In this document: one piece after another, positions 32,655 to 41,118 of the stretch
Layout of the letters: the number at the start of each line of letters is the position of its first letter
Position numbering within the stretch: the first letter of the stretch is position 1
NCBI RefSeq assembly: GCF_007625155.1
Contig: NZ_VMNK01000017.1
Location: 104,899 to 168,898 of the forward strand
DNA length: 64,000 bases
Origin: Denitromonas halophila
Lineage (GTDB): Bacteria > Pseudomonadota > Gammaproteobacteria > Burkholderiales > Rhodocyclaceae
Direction of reading: 5' to 3'
Notes under the pieces: generated by a model
The model's input: the letters and a program-made list of their open reading frames with translations, nothing else
Told to the model about the DNA's origin: nothing
The model's database searches: none
Position numbers and translations under genes: made by a program

Positions 32655-32830
32655 GCAGCACACCGGGCACCACCTCGCGAAAAACCGCGCCCTGCGCTCA
32701 TCCCCATCGACACAGCAGCGCCTCTAACCTTTTGATACAAAATCCCAATGTGCTTTGCCGGCACAGCCGCTGCACTGCCGGTCAGCAACAGCCATACTGA
32801 AAGAACGGAAACCCACAGCGAGCGAAGCTT

Positions 32831-33226
32831 ATGTCGATCGAATGGTTTGCAATCGTATTGGCCATCATGGCGCTGATCGCTTGGTATGTGATGCGCGGCC
32901 GGCCGTCAGAAAACGAGGATGAGTCCGAAAACACCTCGCACCCTTATCACTGCGTCACCATCAATCCGGGTCAGGGTGCCTGTCGTACGGCTCAGACACT
33001 CAAGGGCATCCGCTTTCTATCCGCCGAAGCGCCCCTGCTCCCGCTGGCCAGTTGCGACACCACACGTTGCCGCTGCACCTTCAGTCACTACAAGGACCGG
33101 CGACGCGGTGATCGGCGCAATCCGTATCGACCGGAAAGCCACTCGCACGTCTATCAGGGCAATGAAGAGCGCCGCGATCGGCGCGGGCGACGCACGACAG
33201 ACGGCATGCATTTGGCTGACATCTAG
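32831..33226 (+). CDS. Small membrane-anchored hypothetical protein with Cys motifs and Arg-rich tail
   Basis: The 131-residue product starts with a single membrane helix (IEWFAIVLAIMALIAWYVMRG), so it is anchored with the remainder probably in the cytoplasm given the positive residues after the helix. It has five cysteines in a spaced array (HCVTINPGQGAC, then CDTTRCRC) that could bind metal, and a strongly basic tail (DRRRGDRRN and RRDRRGRRT) that could touch nucleic acid or membrane. I do not recognise a family. It is convergent with the AlgR-like regulator, ending 11 bases from it. ATG is preceded by a weak GAGCGAAG. Confidence 0.7.
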   Translation: MSIEWFAIVLAIMALIAWYVMRGRPSENEDESENTSHPYHCVTINPGQGACRTAQTLKGIRFLSAEAPLLPLASCDTTRCRCTFSHYKDRRRGDRRNPYRPESHSHVYQGNEERRDRRGRRTTDGMHLADI

Positions 33227-33237
33227 GCGCGCAGCCC

Positions 33238-33981
33238 TCAAATATCGAGGATCGCCTTGACGCTGGGCCATTGACGACGACTGATCGGCAGTTGCTCGTC
33301 CAACCCCGCCAGCACCACCAGCCAGCGCCCCTCGCCCTCACCGGCTTCGCGCTCAATGCCGGCGATCGCCTTGCGCGCCACCAGGCAGTTGCGATGAATG
33401 CGCAGGAAGCGGCCAGGGTAGCTCTCCTCCAGGTGCACCAGTGAATCATCAAGGAGATACTCGCGCTCGACGGTGCGCGCGGTGACGTATTTCTGCTCGG
33501 CCCGCAGATACAACACACGGCCGATGTCGACCAGCAGGATGCGGCCGCGCTCGGTCACGCTCAGGGGCTTTTCGTCTTCGGACCGCGCCTCGACGCCCTG
33601 ACACAGCTTGCGCGCCTTTTCGAGTGCCTCGACCAGTCGCGACGCCCGCACCGGTTTGAGCAGGTAGTCCGCTACCGCCAGATCAAAAGCCTGTACCGCG
33701 TACTGATCGTAAGCCGTGGTGAAAATCACCACCGGCGGATTGGCGCGGCCATTCAGGTGCTGCGCCAGCGACACACCATCCATGCCGGGCATGCGAATAT
33801 CGGCAAGCACCACGTCGACCGCTTCGGTATCAATCAGTCTCAGCGCCTCCTCCCCATTCGCCGCAAAGCCCACCACCCGCGTGGGCTGCTCCTGCCTGAC
33901 GTCGCCCAGCACATCGCGCAAACGAGCACGTGCGGGCGCTTCGTCATCAACGATGAGGACTCGGAGTTCGGCTTGCGTCAT
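33238..33981 (-). CDS. algR: AlgR-like LytTR response regulator
   Basis: The 247-residue protein has an N-terminal receiver domain (VLIVDDEAPARARLRD, phospho-acceptor Asp in VVLADIRMPGMDG, Lys in YLLKPV) and a C-terminal LytTR DNA-binding domain (about 145-245; ILLVDIGRVLYLRAEQKY, REYLLDDSLVHLEE, FLRIHRNCLVARKAI). In Pseudomonas AlgR controls alginate and type IV pili. The 4-base overlap with the sensor gene and location near argH, ppc and hemC mirror the Pseudomonas argH-algZ-algR-hemC neighbourhood, so orthology is likely; the local target genes are unknown. Confidence 0.88.
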   Translation of the reverse strand: MTQAELRVLIVDDEAPARARLRDVLGDVRQEQPTRVVGFAANGEEALRLIDTEAVDVVLADIRMPGMDGVSLAQHLNGRANPPVVIFTTAYDQYAVQAFDLAVADYLLKPVRASRLVEALEKARKLCQGVEARSEDEKPLSVTERGRILLVDIGRVLYLRAEQKYVTARTVEREYLLDDSLVHLEESYPGRFLRIHRNCLVARKAIAGIEREAGEGEGRWLVVLAGLDEQLPISRRQWPSVKAILDI

Positions 33982-35018
33982 GTATTGAGCCTCCGGTAGG
34001 GCAAGCGGATCCGCACACTGTAACGGCCCCCGCTGCGGTCAATTCGCATGTCTGCCTCAAGATCAAAAAACAGGGCCAGACGTTCACGGATGTTGGCCTG
34101 AGCAATCTGGTTGCCTTTCTGCGCGCGCGGGGTGTCCACGATCGGATTACTCACTTCGATCAGTACCTCACTGCTGCGCCGTGCAACCCGCACGGCAATA
34201 TCACCAGGCTGCTGCGATGGTTCAATACCGTGGTAGACGGCATTTTCCAGCAAAGGTTGAAGCAAGAGCGGCGGCACCAGCGCCTGGGCCGGCTTGCAGC
34301 TCAAGTCCCAGTTCACCACCAGTCGCTCCCCCAGGCGCAAACGTTCGAGGTCGAGATAACGCTCGCAGAGGCTGATTTCGCTATCGAGCGCCACCAGCTC
34401 TTTGTGCTCCTTCATCAGCACCCGAAACATGTCCGCCAATTCTTCCAGCGCCACCTCGGCCCGCCGAGGGTCTTCACGCATCACGCCAAGCACCGCATTC
34501 AGGCTGTTAAACAAAAAATGCGGCCGAATGCGCGCCGTCAGTGCATGCAGACGCGCCTCGGTCAGGGCCGGCGAATACAGACGCCCTCGATAATCAAAGT
34601 AGCCCATCACGGCGCATGACGCCAAGATACTCCACCCCATCCAGCGCCAGAAGGCCACGCCCGACGGAGCGCCAAATGGCGGATAGGCGAATACGGCCAC
34701 CAAGGCAATGACCGCCATCACCGCCGGCCAGAAGCGCCCCGGCGCGAGGCGCACCAGCACGGGCTGAATCACGTAGAGCAGCAATATGGTGATGAACAGC
34801 GGCAACTCCAGCCACCCCGCCCAGGCCACGCCAGCGGGGACGATTTCAGCCCCGGCACGGCTGTGCAGCACCACGGTGGCCATCGCCAGGGCGTTGACGA
34901 GCAGAATCACGCGGAGCATCACGCCGATGTTGCGAAAGTCCGGCAAGGCGCCGTGAATGGCAAGCGCCTTGGGCTTTTGACTTATACTTTGCGTCTTTCC
35001 GGGGGACACCACGGCCAT
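33978..35018 (-). CDS. algZ: AlgZ/FimS-like sensor histidine kinase
   Basis: The 346-residue protein has four closely spaced membrane helices (about 33-160) without a large periplasmic domain, then a His_kinase-type catalytic region with phospho-acceptor His in ARIRPHFLFNSLNAV and a compact ATPase domain (LLLQPLLENAVYHGIEPS, NPIVD, GNQIAQANIRERL). This is the LytS/AlgZ architecture. The N-terminal LPDFRNIGVMLRV segment, conserved in the family, argues for a start before it; ATG 35018 is used but a nearer TTG is possible. It is co-transcribed with the LytTR regulator and divergent from argH. Confidence 0.88.
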   Translation of the reverse strand: MAVVSPGKTQSISQKPKALAIHGALPDFRNIGVMLRVILLVNALAMATVVLHSRAGAEIVPAGVAWAGWLELPLFITILLLYVIQPVLVRLAPGRFWPAVMAVIALVAVFAYPPFGAPSGVAFWRWMGWSILASCAVMGYFDYRGRLYSPALTEARLHALTARIRPHFLFNSLNAVLGVMREDPRRAEVALEELADMFRVLMKEHKELVALDSEISLCERYLDLERLRLGERLVVNWDLSCKPAQALVPPLLLQPLLENAVYHGIEPSQQPGDIAVRVARRSSEVLIEVSNPIVDTPRAQKGNQIAQANIRERLALFFDLEADMRIDRSGGRYSVRIRLPYRRLNT

Positions 35019-35112
35019 GCGCTCTCATGTGAGACAAGGGGCCGGCAGGGTCGCCGCCGAACCGGCGGGCAACATCCCATCGAACCACTTTTCATAAAGT
35101 ATTCTGGGCATT

Positions 35113-36516
35113 ATGGCAGATCAGCAATCCAATCGGGATGACGTCAGCAAGGCGTGGTCCGGCCGATTTTCCGAACCGGTATCGGCACTGGTGATGCGGT
35201 ATACCGCATCCGTCTTCTTCGATCAGCGCATGGCTGCGCAAGACATCCGCGGCTCGCTGGCGCATGCCAAGATGCTCGCGCGTCAGGGCATCATCGGCAC
35301 CGACGACCTCGCCGACATCGAGCGCGGGCTGAGCCAGGTTCGCGATGAAATCGAGCGCGGCGAGTTCGCCTGGTCGCTGCAGGACGAAGACGTCCACCTC
35401 AATATCGAAAAACGCCTCACCGCCCTGATCGGCGATGCCGGCAAGCGCCTGCACACGGGCCGCAGCCGCAACGACCAGGTCGCTACCGACATCCGCCTGT
35501 GGCTGCGCGACGCGATTGACCAGATCCTTGCCCTGCTCACCGACTACCAGCGCGCCCTGCTCGATCTGGCCGAAACCCATGCCGCCACGCCGCTGCCGGG
35601 CTTCACCCACCTGCAGGTGGCCCAGCCGGTCACCTTTGGCCACCATCTGATGGCCTATTACGAAATGAGCCGTCGCGACGCCGAGCGCTTTGCCGACTGC
35701 CGCAAGCGGGTCAACCGTCTACCACTGGGTGCCGCCGCACTGGCCGGCACCTCTTTCCCGATCGATCGCGAGTTTGTTGCCCGCGAACTGGAGTTCGACG
35801 GCGTGTGCGAAAACTCGCTCGATGCCGTCTCGGATCGCGACTTCGCCATCGAATTCTGCGCCAACGCCGCCTTGCTGATGGTCCACCTCTCGCGCTTCTC
35901 CGAAGAGCTGATCCTGTGGATGAGCCCGCGCGTGGGCTTCATCGACCTGGCCGACCGCTTCTGCACCGGCAGCTCGATCATGCCGCAGAAGAAAAACCCC
36001 GACGTACCCGAGCTGGTGCGTGGCAAGACCGGCCGCGTCAATGGCAGCCTGATCAGCCTGCTGACCCTGATGAAAGGCCAGCCCCTGGCCTACAACAAGG
36101 ACAACCAGGAAGACAAGGAGCCACTGTTCGACACCGCCGACACGCTCATCGACACCCTGCGCATCTATGCCGACATGATCACCGGCATCCGCGTCAAGGC
36201 CGACGCCATGCGCGACGCCCTCACCCAGGGCTTTGCCACCGCCACCGACCTGGCCGACTACCTCGTCAAAAAAGGTCTGCCCTTCCGTGACGCCCACGAA
36301 GTTGTCGCCCGCGCGGTGCGATCGGCCGAAGAGCGTGGCTGCGACCTGCCCGACTTGCCGCTGCCCGACCTGCGCAACTTCTCCGAGTTGATCGACGAAG
36401 ATATCTACCAGGTCCTCACCGTCGAAGGCGCACTCGATAGCCGCAACCACATCGGCGGCACCGCGCCCGCCCAGGTGCGAGCCGCCATCGCACGCGCCCG
36501 CGCTGCGCTCGGCTGA
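35113..36516 (+). CDS. argH: Argininosuccinate lyase
   Basis: The 467-residue enzyme releases arginine and fumarate. It begins [15 protein letters not shown], contains [29 protein letters not shown] (with the catalytic His-Leu-Gln), and the fumarase/ASL superfamily signature [14 protein letters not shown]. Length is standard. It lies 95 bases from the divergent AlgZ-like gene and 13 bases from the kinase gene that follows. Confidence 0.97.
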   Translation: MADQQSNRDDVSKAWSGRFSEPVSALVMRYTASVFFDQRMAAQDIRGSLAHAKMLARQGIIGTDDLADIERGLSQVRDEIERGEFAWSLQDEDVHLNIEKRLTALIGDAGKRLHTGRSRNDQVATDIRLWLRDAIDQILALLTDYQRALLDLAETHAATPLPGFTHLQVAQPVTFGHHLMAYYEMSRRDAERFADCRKRVNRLPLGAAALAGTSFPIDREFVARELEFDGVCENSLDAVSDRDFAIEFCANAALLMVHLSRFSEELILWMSPRVGFIDLADRFCTGSSIMPQKKNPDVPELVRGKTGRVNGSLISLLTLMKGQPLAYNKDNQEDKEPLFDTADTLIDTLRIYADMITGIRVKADAMRDALTQGFATATDLADYLVKKGLPFRDAHEVVARAVRSAEERGCDLPDLPLPDLRNFSELIDEDIYQVLTVEGALDSRNHIGGTAPAQVRAAIARARAALG

Positions 36517-36529
36517 CCCGCGGCCGATC

Positions 36530-37810
36530 ATGGACCGCATTGGCAAGTACGAACTCCGGCAACTGCTGGGAGAAGGTGCCACCAGTGCGGTCTATCTGGC
36601 CTACGACGCCTTCACCCAGCGCGACGTCGCCGTCAAGCAGTTCTACCCCGAAGTCCTCAAAGACCCCGAGCGCGGCCGCCTCTATCGGCACCTGCTGATC
36701 AACGAAGCCTCGCTCGCCGGCCGCCTGTTTCACCCGCACATCGCGCAAATCTACGACGCCACCGTCGAAGGCGATCATGGCTATGTGGTGATGGAATACG
36801 TGCCCGGCGGCACGCTCGAGCCTTTCTGCCGGCCCGATCGGCTGCTGCCCTTTGATCGCGTGATCGAGATCATCTTCAAGGCCACTCGCGCCCTTGACTA
36901 CGCCTACCACCAGGGCATCACCCACCGCGACATCAAACCGGCCAACATCCTGCTCGAAGATCCTGACGGGCAAGACATCAAGCTCTCCGACTTCGGCGCC
37001 GCGCTGCTCAACGCCGCCGATACCACCCAAATCTCTGGCGTCGGCTCGCCCGCCTACATGTCGCCACAGCAAGTGCGCGAGATGCCGCTCAACCACCAGA
37101 CCGACATCTACTCGCTCGGCGTGGTGATGTACCAACTGCTGACTGGCCGGCTGCCCTTTGAAGCCACCAACAACTACAGCCTGCTCTACCGCATCGCCCA
37201 CGAGACGCCGCCCTCACCGATCGCCCTGCGCGCCGACGTGCCCGCCGAACTCGATGCCATCGTGCGCCGTGCGATGCAAAAATCACTCGACGACCGCTAC
37301 CAGAACTGGGTCGAGTTCTCTCACGATCTGGCCCACGCCTTTCGCAACATCGGCCTCGGCAACCGCAAGCGCGTCATCTCCGACACTCAGAAATTTCAGA
37401 CCCTGCGCCGCCTGCCCTTCTTTCGCGAATTCACCGATGTCGAACTCTGGGAAATCGTGCGTTTCTCCGAATGGCGCTTTGCCGAACCCGGTACCACGCT
37501 GCTCAAGGAAGGCGAGCCCGGCGACCACTTCTGCTTCCTCGCCAGCGGTGAAGCCCGCGTCAAAAAACACGACCGCCTCCTCCATCTGCTCACCCCTGGC
37601 GACTGCTTTGGCGAAATGGCCGTCTTCGCCCCCGGCAGCGGCCTGCGCACCGCCTCGGTCGAAGCCACCACCGAGATCGAAGTCATCACCATCCGCGCTC
37701 GCGCCCTGCAGCGCGCCTCGGACACCTGCCGCATGCACTTCTACAAGGCCTTTCTCGAGGTGCTCGCCGGGAGGCTGTCGATGACGAGTGCGCGGGTGGC
37801 CAACATCTGA
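36530..37810 (+). CDS. Ser/Thr protein kinase fused to a cyclic-nucleotide-binding domain
   Basis: The 426-residue protein has a complete Hanks-type kinase domain at residues 7 to about 270: glycine loop LLGEGATSAVYLAYD, catalytic Lys in VAVKQFYP, HRDIKPANIL catalytic loop, DFGAAL metal site, and SPAYMSPQQV activation-loop end. A cyclic-nucleotide-binding-type domain follows (about 285-410; FREFTDVELWEIVRF, EGEPGDHFCFLASG, PGDCFGEMAVFAPG). No membrane span is visible. The arrangement resembles a minimal cNMP-regulated kinase, but which nucleotide it binds, if any, is unknown. It follows argH by 13 bases and may be read through from it. The modification cassette begins 287 bases downstream. 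Confidence 0.9.
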   Translation: MDRIGKYELRQLLGEGATSAVYLAYDAFTQRDVAVKQFYPEVLKDPERGRLYRHLLINEASLAGRLFHPHIAQIYDATVEGDHGYVVMEYVPGGTLEPFCRPDRLLPFDRVIEIIFKATRALDYAYHQGITHRDIKPANILLEDPDGQDIKLSDFGAALLNAADTTQISGVGSPAYMSPQQVREMPLNHQTDIYSLGVVMYQLLTGRLPFEATNNYSLLYRIAHETPPSPIALRADVPAELDAIVRRAMQKSLDDRYQNWVEFSHDLAHAFRNIGLGNRKRVISDTQKFQTLRRLPFFREFTDVELWEIVRFSEWRFAEPGTTLLKEGEPGDHFCFLASGEARVKKHDRLLHLLTPGDCFGEMAVFAPGSGLRTASVEATTEIEVITIRARALQRASDTCRMHFYKAFLEVLAGRLSMTSARVANI

Positions 37811-38097
37811 TGGAGCCCGTCCGGTGCGATTCATCACACCGACACTACAACTCGGTCACAACGCTGGCATCACGATGCTAGGATCAAATCACCGGGCATC
37901 AGATCTGAACTGGCATGTCGGCAGTTTTTACACAAATATCGAGCTGGCAGACAAAGAAAACAGAAAATCCAATTGGATCAACAACCTACAACAACAAATC
38001 GCGCAGGCTCGGATTTTGCTAGATTAACTACAAATCTAATGGTCGCTCTGTTGCATCACTCGTGCTCACTACACGGATGCCACCCAATGGAACCAGC
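37811..38097. other. AT-rich leader before the modification cassette
   Basis: This 287-bp region is strikingly poorer in G+C than its surroundings (22 of 60 bases at 37921-37980). A TAGATT-AACTACA-AATCTA inverted repeat sits at 38020-38038. A 50-80-codon frame ends at 38027 but has no family features. I see no clear sigma-70 promoter; it is the presumed control region of the 38098-41081 genes. Confidence 0.5.
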
Positions 38098-38799
38098 ATG
38101 AAAAATATTGAGAACACCACCCACGAAGAACACACACCCGATGTCGCGCAAACGCCGCAGCTGAAGCGACGCCGCATTTTGGGCGCAGCCGCTGGCGGGG
38201 TCGGGGTGTTACTGTCCGTTCAGGCAAAGACGGCTCTCGGAACCGGTGTCTGCAAAAGCCCATCAGCAATGATCAGTGGCAACACCAGTCCGCGCCCCGG
38301 CGACCCCCAAATGTGCTCTGGTGGTCGCTCACCGGGCTTCTGGCGGAATCCGCAGCACTTCTCGGCCTGGAAAAGCGCGAATCCCGCAATACTCAAGGAT
38401 GTCGACGCCTGTCCAACTGGCCTCGGAAAAATTGGCCCCGAAAATATTGCCGATCAGGGCACCCTTGTACGCGACATATTTCCGAGCGCGCCCGTACCAA
38501 GTCATTGGGGGCTTTGGGGCGTTCTGGCATTCCCCAAGGACGCCGGCATTAACGAGGGCGACCTGCTTTGGCATCTGATCGCGGTATACCTGAACTCCCT
38601 CGCTTTTAATGACTACGCAATGACGCCCCAGCAAGTTATCGACATCGGAGACACGCTCCTTACCGGCGGCGTATATTGCCCCTCCGGAATGAGTTGCGGA
38701 AGCAATGCAATGCTCCCCGCTGACTTTGTCGCCTACGTCAGTCAAATGTACGACATCAACGCTGATGTCGAATTGCAGATGTGTAAAAAGAATCCGTAG
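38098..38799 (+). CDS. Exported protein with an SPGFW-type domain (possible cassette substrate)
   Basis: The 233-residue protein has a Tat-like export signal: LKRRRILGAAAGGVGVLLSV at about residues 26-45, with three arginines before a glycine-rich hydrophobic stretch. The mature part holds CSGGRSPGFWRNPQHFSAW, which resembles the (C)xPGYWKNHxxxW signature of a widespread but uncharacterised group of exported proteins, and LLWHLIAVYLNSLAF, similar to that group's LLRHAVAALLNA helix. About ten cysteines in the mature part suggest disulfides. It opens a tight four-gene cassette with PqqD-like, HprK-like and nucleotidyltransferase genes (3-base gap to the next), so it is a candidate substrate. 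Function is unknown, and export by Tat rather than Sec is inferred. Confidence 0.75.
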   Translation: MKNIENTTHEEHTPDVAQTPQLKRRRILGAAAGGVGVLLSVQAKTALGTGVCKSPSAMISGNTSPRPGDPQMCSGGRSPGFWRNPQHFSAWKSANPAILKDVDACPTGLGKIGPENIADQGTLVRDIFPSAPVPSHWGLWGVLAFPKDAGINEGDLLWHLIAVYLNSLAFNDYAMTPQQVIDIGDTLLTGGVYCPSGMSCGSNAMLPADFVAYVSQMYDINADVELQMCKKNP

Positions 38800-38802
38800 T
38801 CA

Positions 38803-39081
38803 ATGACCGCCTCGGCGAATGACGACTATGTATCATTGGCCCGCGGGCGAAGCCTTATGCTTTCACCCGTATGGCCCGGCGACGACGCCTCAGTCTTGTT
38901 CGACAGAAATTCCGGTGACTACTGGGTTGTAACGGCCAGCGCTCGGGCTCTCGTAGGCCGTCTTATCAGCGCAGAGCACCCCATGAGAATGCACCAGCTT
39001 GATGTCGATGGCGTCGATGCTGCCACCAAACTTCGGCTCACGGAGGAACTTTCCGCACTTGGCATTTTGGCACTGGGATAG
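38803..39081 (+). CDS. PqqD-like small protein (HPr-rel-A system)
   Basis: The 92-residue product matches the PqqD-related family found with HprK-related kinases: a central LFDRNSGDYWVVTASARAL strand-helix block and a C-terminal helix (LTEELSALGILAL). PqqD-like domains are peptide-binding RiPP recognition elements that present a leader peptide to modifying enzymes, so it may bind the substrate of this cassette. It starts 3 bases after the exported-protein gene and precedes the kinase. Direct peptide binding is an inference from the family. Confidence 0.8.
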   Translation: MTASANDDYVSLARGRSLMLSPVWPGDDASVLFDRNSGDYWVVTASARALVGRLISAEHPMRMHQLDVDGVDAATKLRLTEELSALGILALG

Positions 39082-39116
39082 TATCCAATGCCAAATTGGT
39101 CCATCCGGAGTCGCGT

Positions 39117-39977
39117 GTGCTTGATACCACGCTGAGAATTGCCCCGTTCGTCGTCCGGGTTCGCTCTCCCTTTGCGAGCGTGCTCGAACATCTTGAATTT
39201 TTCTACCGCGATTGCGAGAAGCCGCGGGACGCCTTTGTTGACTTCGACATCCGCCTGCTCCCAGGCCTAGGGGCTCACCGGTTTTGGCGACCGCAAGCCC
39301 GTTTTCTGGTTGACGACCAAAACCCTTTCCTGCCATTGCCGGTCAACCAGGCCGCCCCCATGTTCGAGTGGGGCCTGAACTGGACGATCGCGAGCCGCTC
39401 GCTCGGTTTCGTCGTCTTTCACGCCGCCGTCCTCGAGAAAAATGGCAGCGCCATCATTCTCCCCGGGTTTCCCGGCGCGGGAAAAAGTACCTTGTGCGCG
39501 GCGCTTTGTCACCTGCGCGGCTGGCGACTGCTATCGGATGAATTGGCCATACTCGATCCAGCCAGCGGCATGCTGATCGCAAACCCGCGCCCCATCAGTC
39601 TCAAAAACACATCCATCGACATCGTCGGACAATTTCCGGGCGCACGCGTCGGCAAACGCTATCTGGACACACGGAAGGGTACGGTCGCTCACGCGGCGCC
39701 CAAACTCGACGCAATCGAGAACGCCTGCCAGCCAGCGCGACCACGCTGGTTGATCTTCCCTCAGTTCGCCCCAGGAGAGGGCCACCAGGTGTCGCCCGTT
39801 AGCCATGCCGAGGCCTTCGTTCTTATCGGAGAGCAGTCTTTCAACCAAGAGCGGATGGGAGAAATCGGTTTCCGCGCACTGTGCGCCCTGCTCGGCAACG
39901 TCGACTGCCATCAGATCGAATACGGATCAACATCCGATGCGCTCGAACTTGTGGCACAAGTCACGCAACAGGACTGA
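39117..39977 (+). CDS. HprK-related kinase A
   Basis: The protein of about 286 residues belongs to the HprK-like P-loop kinases: Walker A GFPGAGKSTLCAAL at about residues 122-135, then WRLLSDELAIL (the Asp-Glu metal region), and a C-terminal helical segment. True HPr kinase/phosphorylase acts on HPr of the PTS, but no HPr-like gene is nearby and the PqqD-like neighbour points to a peptide or protein substrate; lasso-peptide HprK-like kinases that phosphorylate their peptide are a precedent. GTG 39117 is chosen for the GGAG 6 bases upstream; TTG 39096 is the alternative. Confidence 0.82.
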   Translation: MLDTTLRIAPFVVRVRSPFASVLEHLEFFYRDCEKPRDAFVDFDIRLLPGLGAHRFWRPQARFLVDDQNPFLPLPVNQAAPMFEWGLNWTIASRSLGFVVFHAAVLEKNGSAIILPGFPGAGKSTLCAALCHLRGWRLLSDELAILDPASGMLIANPRPISLKNTSIDIVGQFPGARVGKRYLDTRKGTVAHAAPKLDAIENACQPARPRWLIFPQFAPGEGHQVSPVSHAEAFVLIGEQSFNQERMGEIGFRALCALLGNVDCHQIEYGSTSDALELVAQVTQQD

Positions 39978-39980
39978 CGC

Positions 39981-41081
39981 ATGAACCGCGCATCTCTTCT
40001 TGAGCTACTTAAGCATCCGCAACGCACCACGGCACTGTCACCGAGCGGCTGGACCGAGTTTATCGCCACGGCCCGCAACGCCAACCTGCTCGGCAAACTG
40101 GCACAACGCCTGCATGCAGCGAACGTTTCCGTGCCCGCGGCCCCCTTGCGTCACCTCGAAGGCGCACGCCTGCTGAGCGAGCGCCAGCACCACTCGGTCG
40201 CCTGGGAAGCTCAATGCATCGATGCCACGCTGGCTCAAACTGGCGAACCCGTCGTGCTGCTTAAAGGTGCCGCATATGTACTGGGTCGGAAGGCCGCCGG
40301 GGTCGGACGACTCTTCGGCGACATCGACGTCCTGGTACCGCCCGGCAGTCTCGGCAAAGTCGAGATTCGCCTGATGGCCGGCGGCTGGACCCAGATGAAA
40401 TCAGAGGCGTATGACCAGCGCTACTACCGGGAGTGGATGCATGAGCTCCCACCCATGATCCACGTCCGCCGGGGCACGGTCATCGACGTCCATCACACCA
40501 TCCTGCCGCTGACGGCACGCAGCCACCCCGATGCCGACGCCATCATTGCACACTCGAAACCGCTACCCGGGCACCGGTCGCTCAGGATTCCCTGCGACGA
40601 GGACCTGATCATCCACAGCATGTGCCACCTGGCCCATGAAGGCGAATTGCACAACGCGCTTCGTGACCTCGATGATATCGACTCGCTGCTACGCGAACAT
40701 GCCGACTCACCAGACTTCTGGGACCGGCTCGGCGACCGGGCCCAGCTCCATGACCTCGCCGCGCCCGTGGCCCTCTGCCTGATGCTAGCGCGACAGTTCT
40801 TTGATACACCGGTCCCCGAATCGCTCGTCCTGCGACTTGCAGGCGCCGATGCCGATGCCGCAGCGATTCGACGACTTGCAGGGCTCTACGATGCGGCGAT
40901 CGTCCCAGACCCAGAAGGCCGACCGCCCCTGCGAAGCCTTGCCGCACAATTGCTTATCTACATTCGCTCACACTGGCTACGCATGCCACCGCGACTTCTG
41001 GTGCAGCATTTATCACGCAAGGCCTGGCAACGCCTGAGCCTTGCGTCGGGAGCGGGCCCGAAAAACGAACAGGGGGCCTGA
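39981..41081 (+). CDS. Nucleotidyltransferase-like protein (NTP_transf_5 type)
   Basis: The 366-residue protein matches the uncharacterised nucleotidyltransferase family that accompanies peptide-modification and polysaccharide loci. The catalytic-site-like motif GRLFGDIDVLVPP (about 111-123) has two aspartates in the hG-D-x-D arrangement, followed later by VIDVHHTIL and a helical C-terminal half (HSMCHLAHEGELHNALRDLDDID). It follows the kinase by 3 bases. It may add a nucleotide or nucleotide-sugar to the substrate, but neither activity nor target is shown. The stop codon lies in the loop of the downstream terminator. Confidence 0.82.
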   Translation: MNRASLLELLKHPQRTTALSPSGWTEFIATARNANLLGKLAQRLHAANVSVPAAPLRHLEGARLLSERQHHSVAWEAQCIDATLAQTGEPVVLLKGAAYVLGRKAAGVGRLFGDIDVLVPPGSLGKVEIRLMAGGWTQMKSEAYDQRYYREWMHELPPMIHVRRGTVIDVHHTILPLTARSHPDADAIIAHSKPLPGHRSLRIPCDEDLIIHSMCHLAHEGELHNALRDLDDIDSLLREHADSPDFWDRLGDRAQLHDLAAPVALCLMLARQFFDTPVPESLVLRLAGADADAAAIRRLAGLYDAAIVPDPEGRPPLRSLAAQLLIYIRSHWLRMPPRLLVQHLSRKAWQRLSLASGAGPKNEQGA

Positions 41082-41091
41082 GCCCCCTGTT
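41068..41091. terminator. Terminator between the nucleotidyltransferase gene and grxD
   Basis: AACAGGGGGC-CTGA-GCCCCCTGTT is a perfect 10-bp stem. In the minus direction it is followed by CGTTTTTC, so it clearly fits grxD; on the plus strand the T-run is poor. The nucleotidyltransferase stop codon sits in its loop. Confidence 0.75.
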
Positions 41092-41118
41092 TGTACAAAA
41101 ATCAGTGACTTCAACGGT

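Noticed and set aside
37911..37932. Possible sigma-54 promoter (TGGCATGTCGGCAGTT)
   Set aside because: The GC element at -12 does not fit the TTGCW consensus and the spacing is wrong.
37788..38027. 79-codon frame between the kinase and the cassette
   Set aside because: Begins inside the kinase gene, lies in AT-rich DNA, and has no family similarity; an internal ATG gives only 50 residues.
39117..39977. Annotation as genuine HPr kinase/phosphorylase of the PTS
   Set aside because: No ptsH, ptsI or rpoN-linked genes adjoin, and the PqqD-like partner places it in the HprK-related kinase A group.
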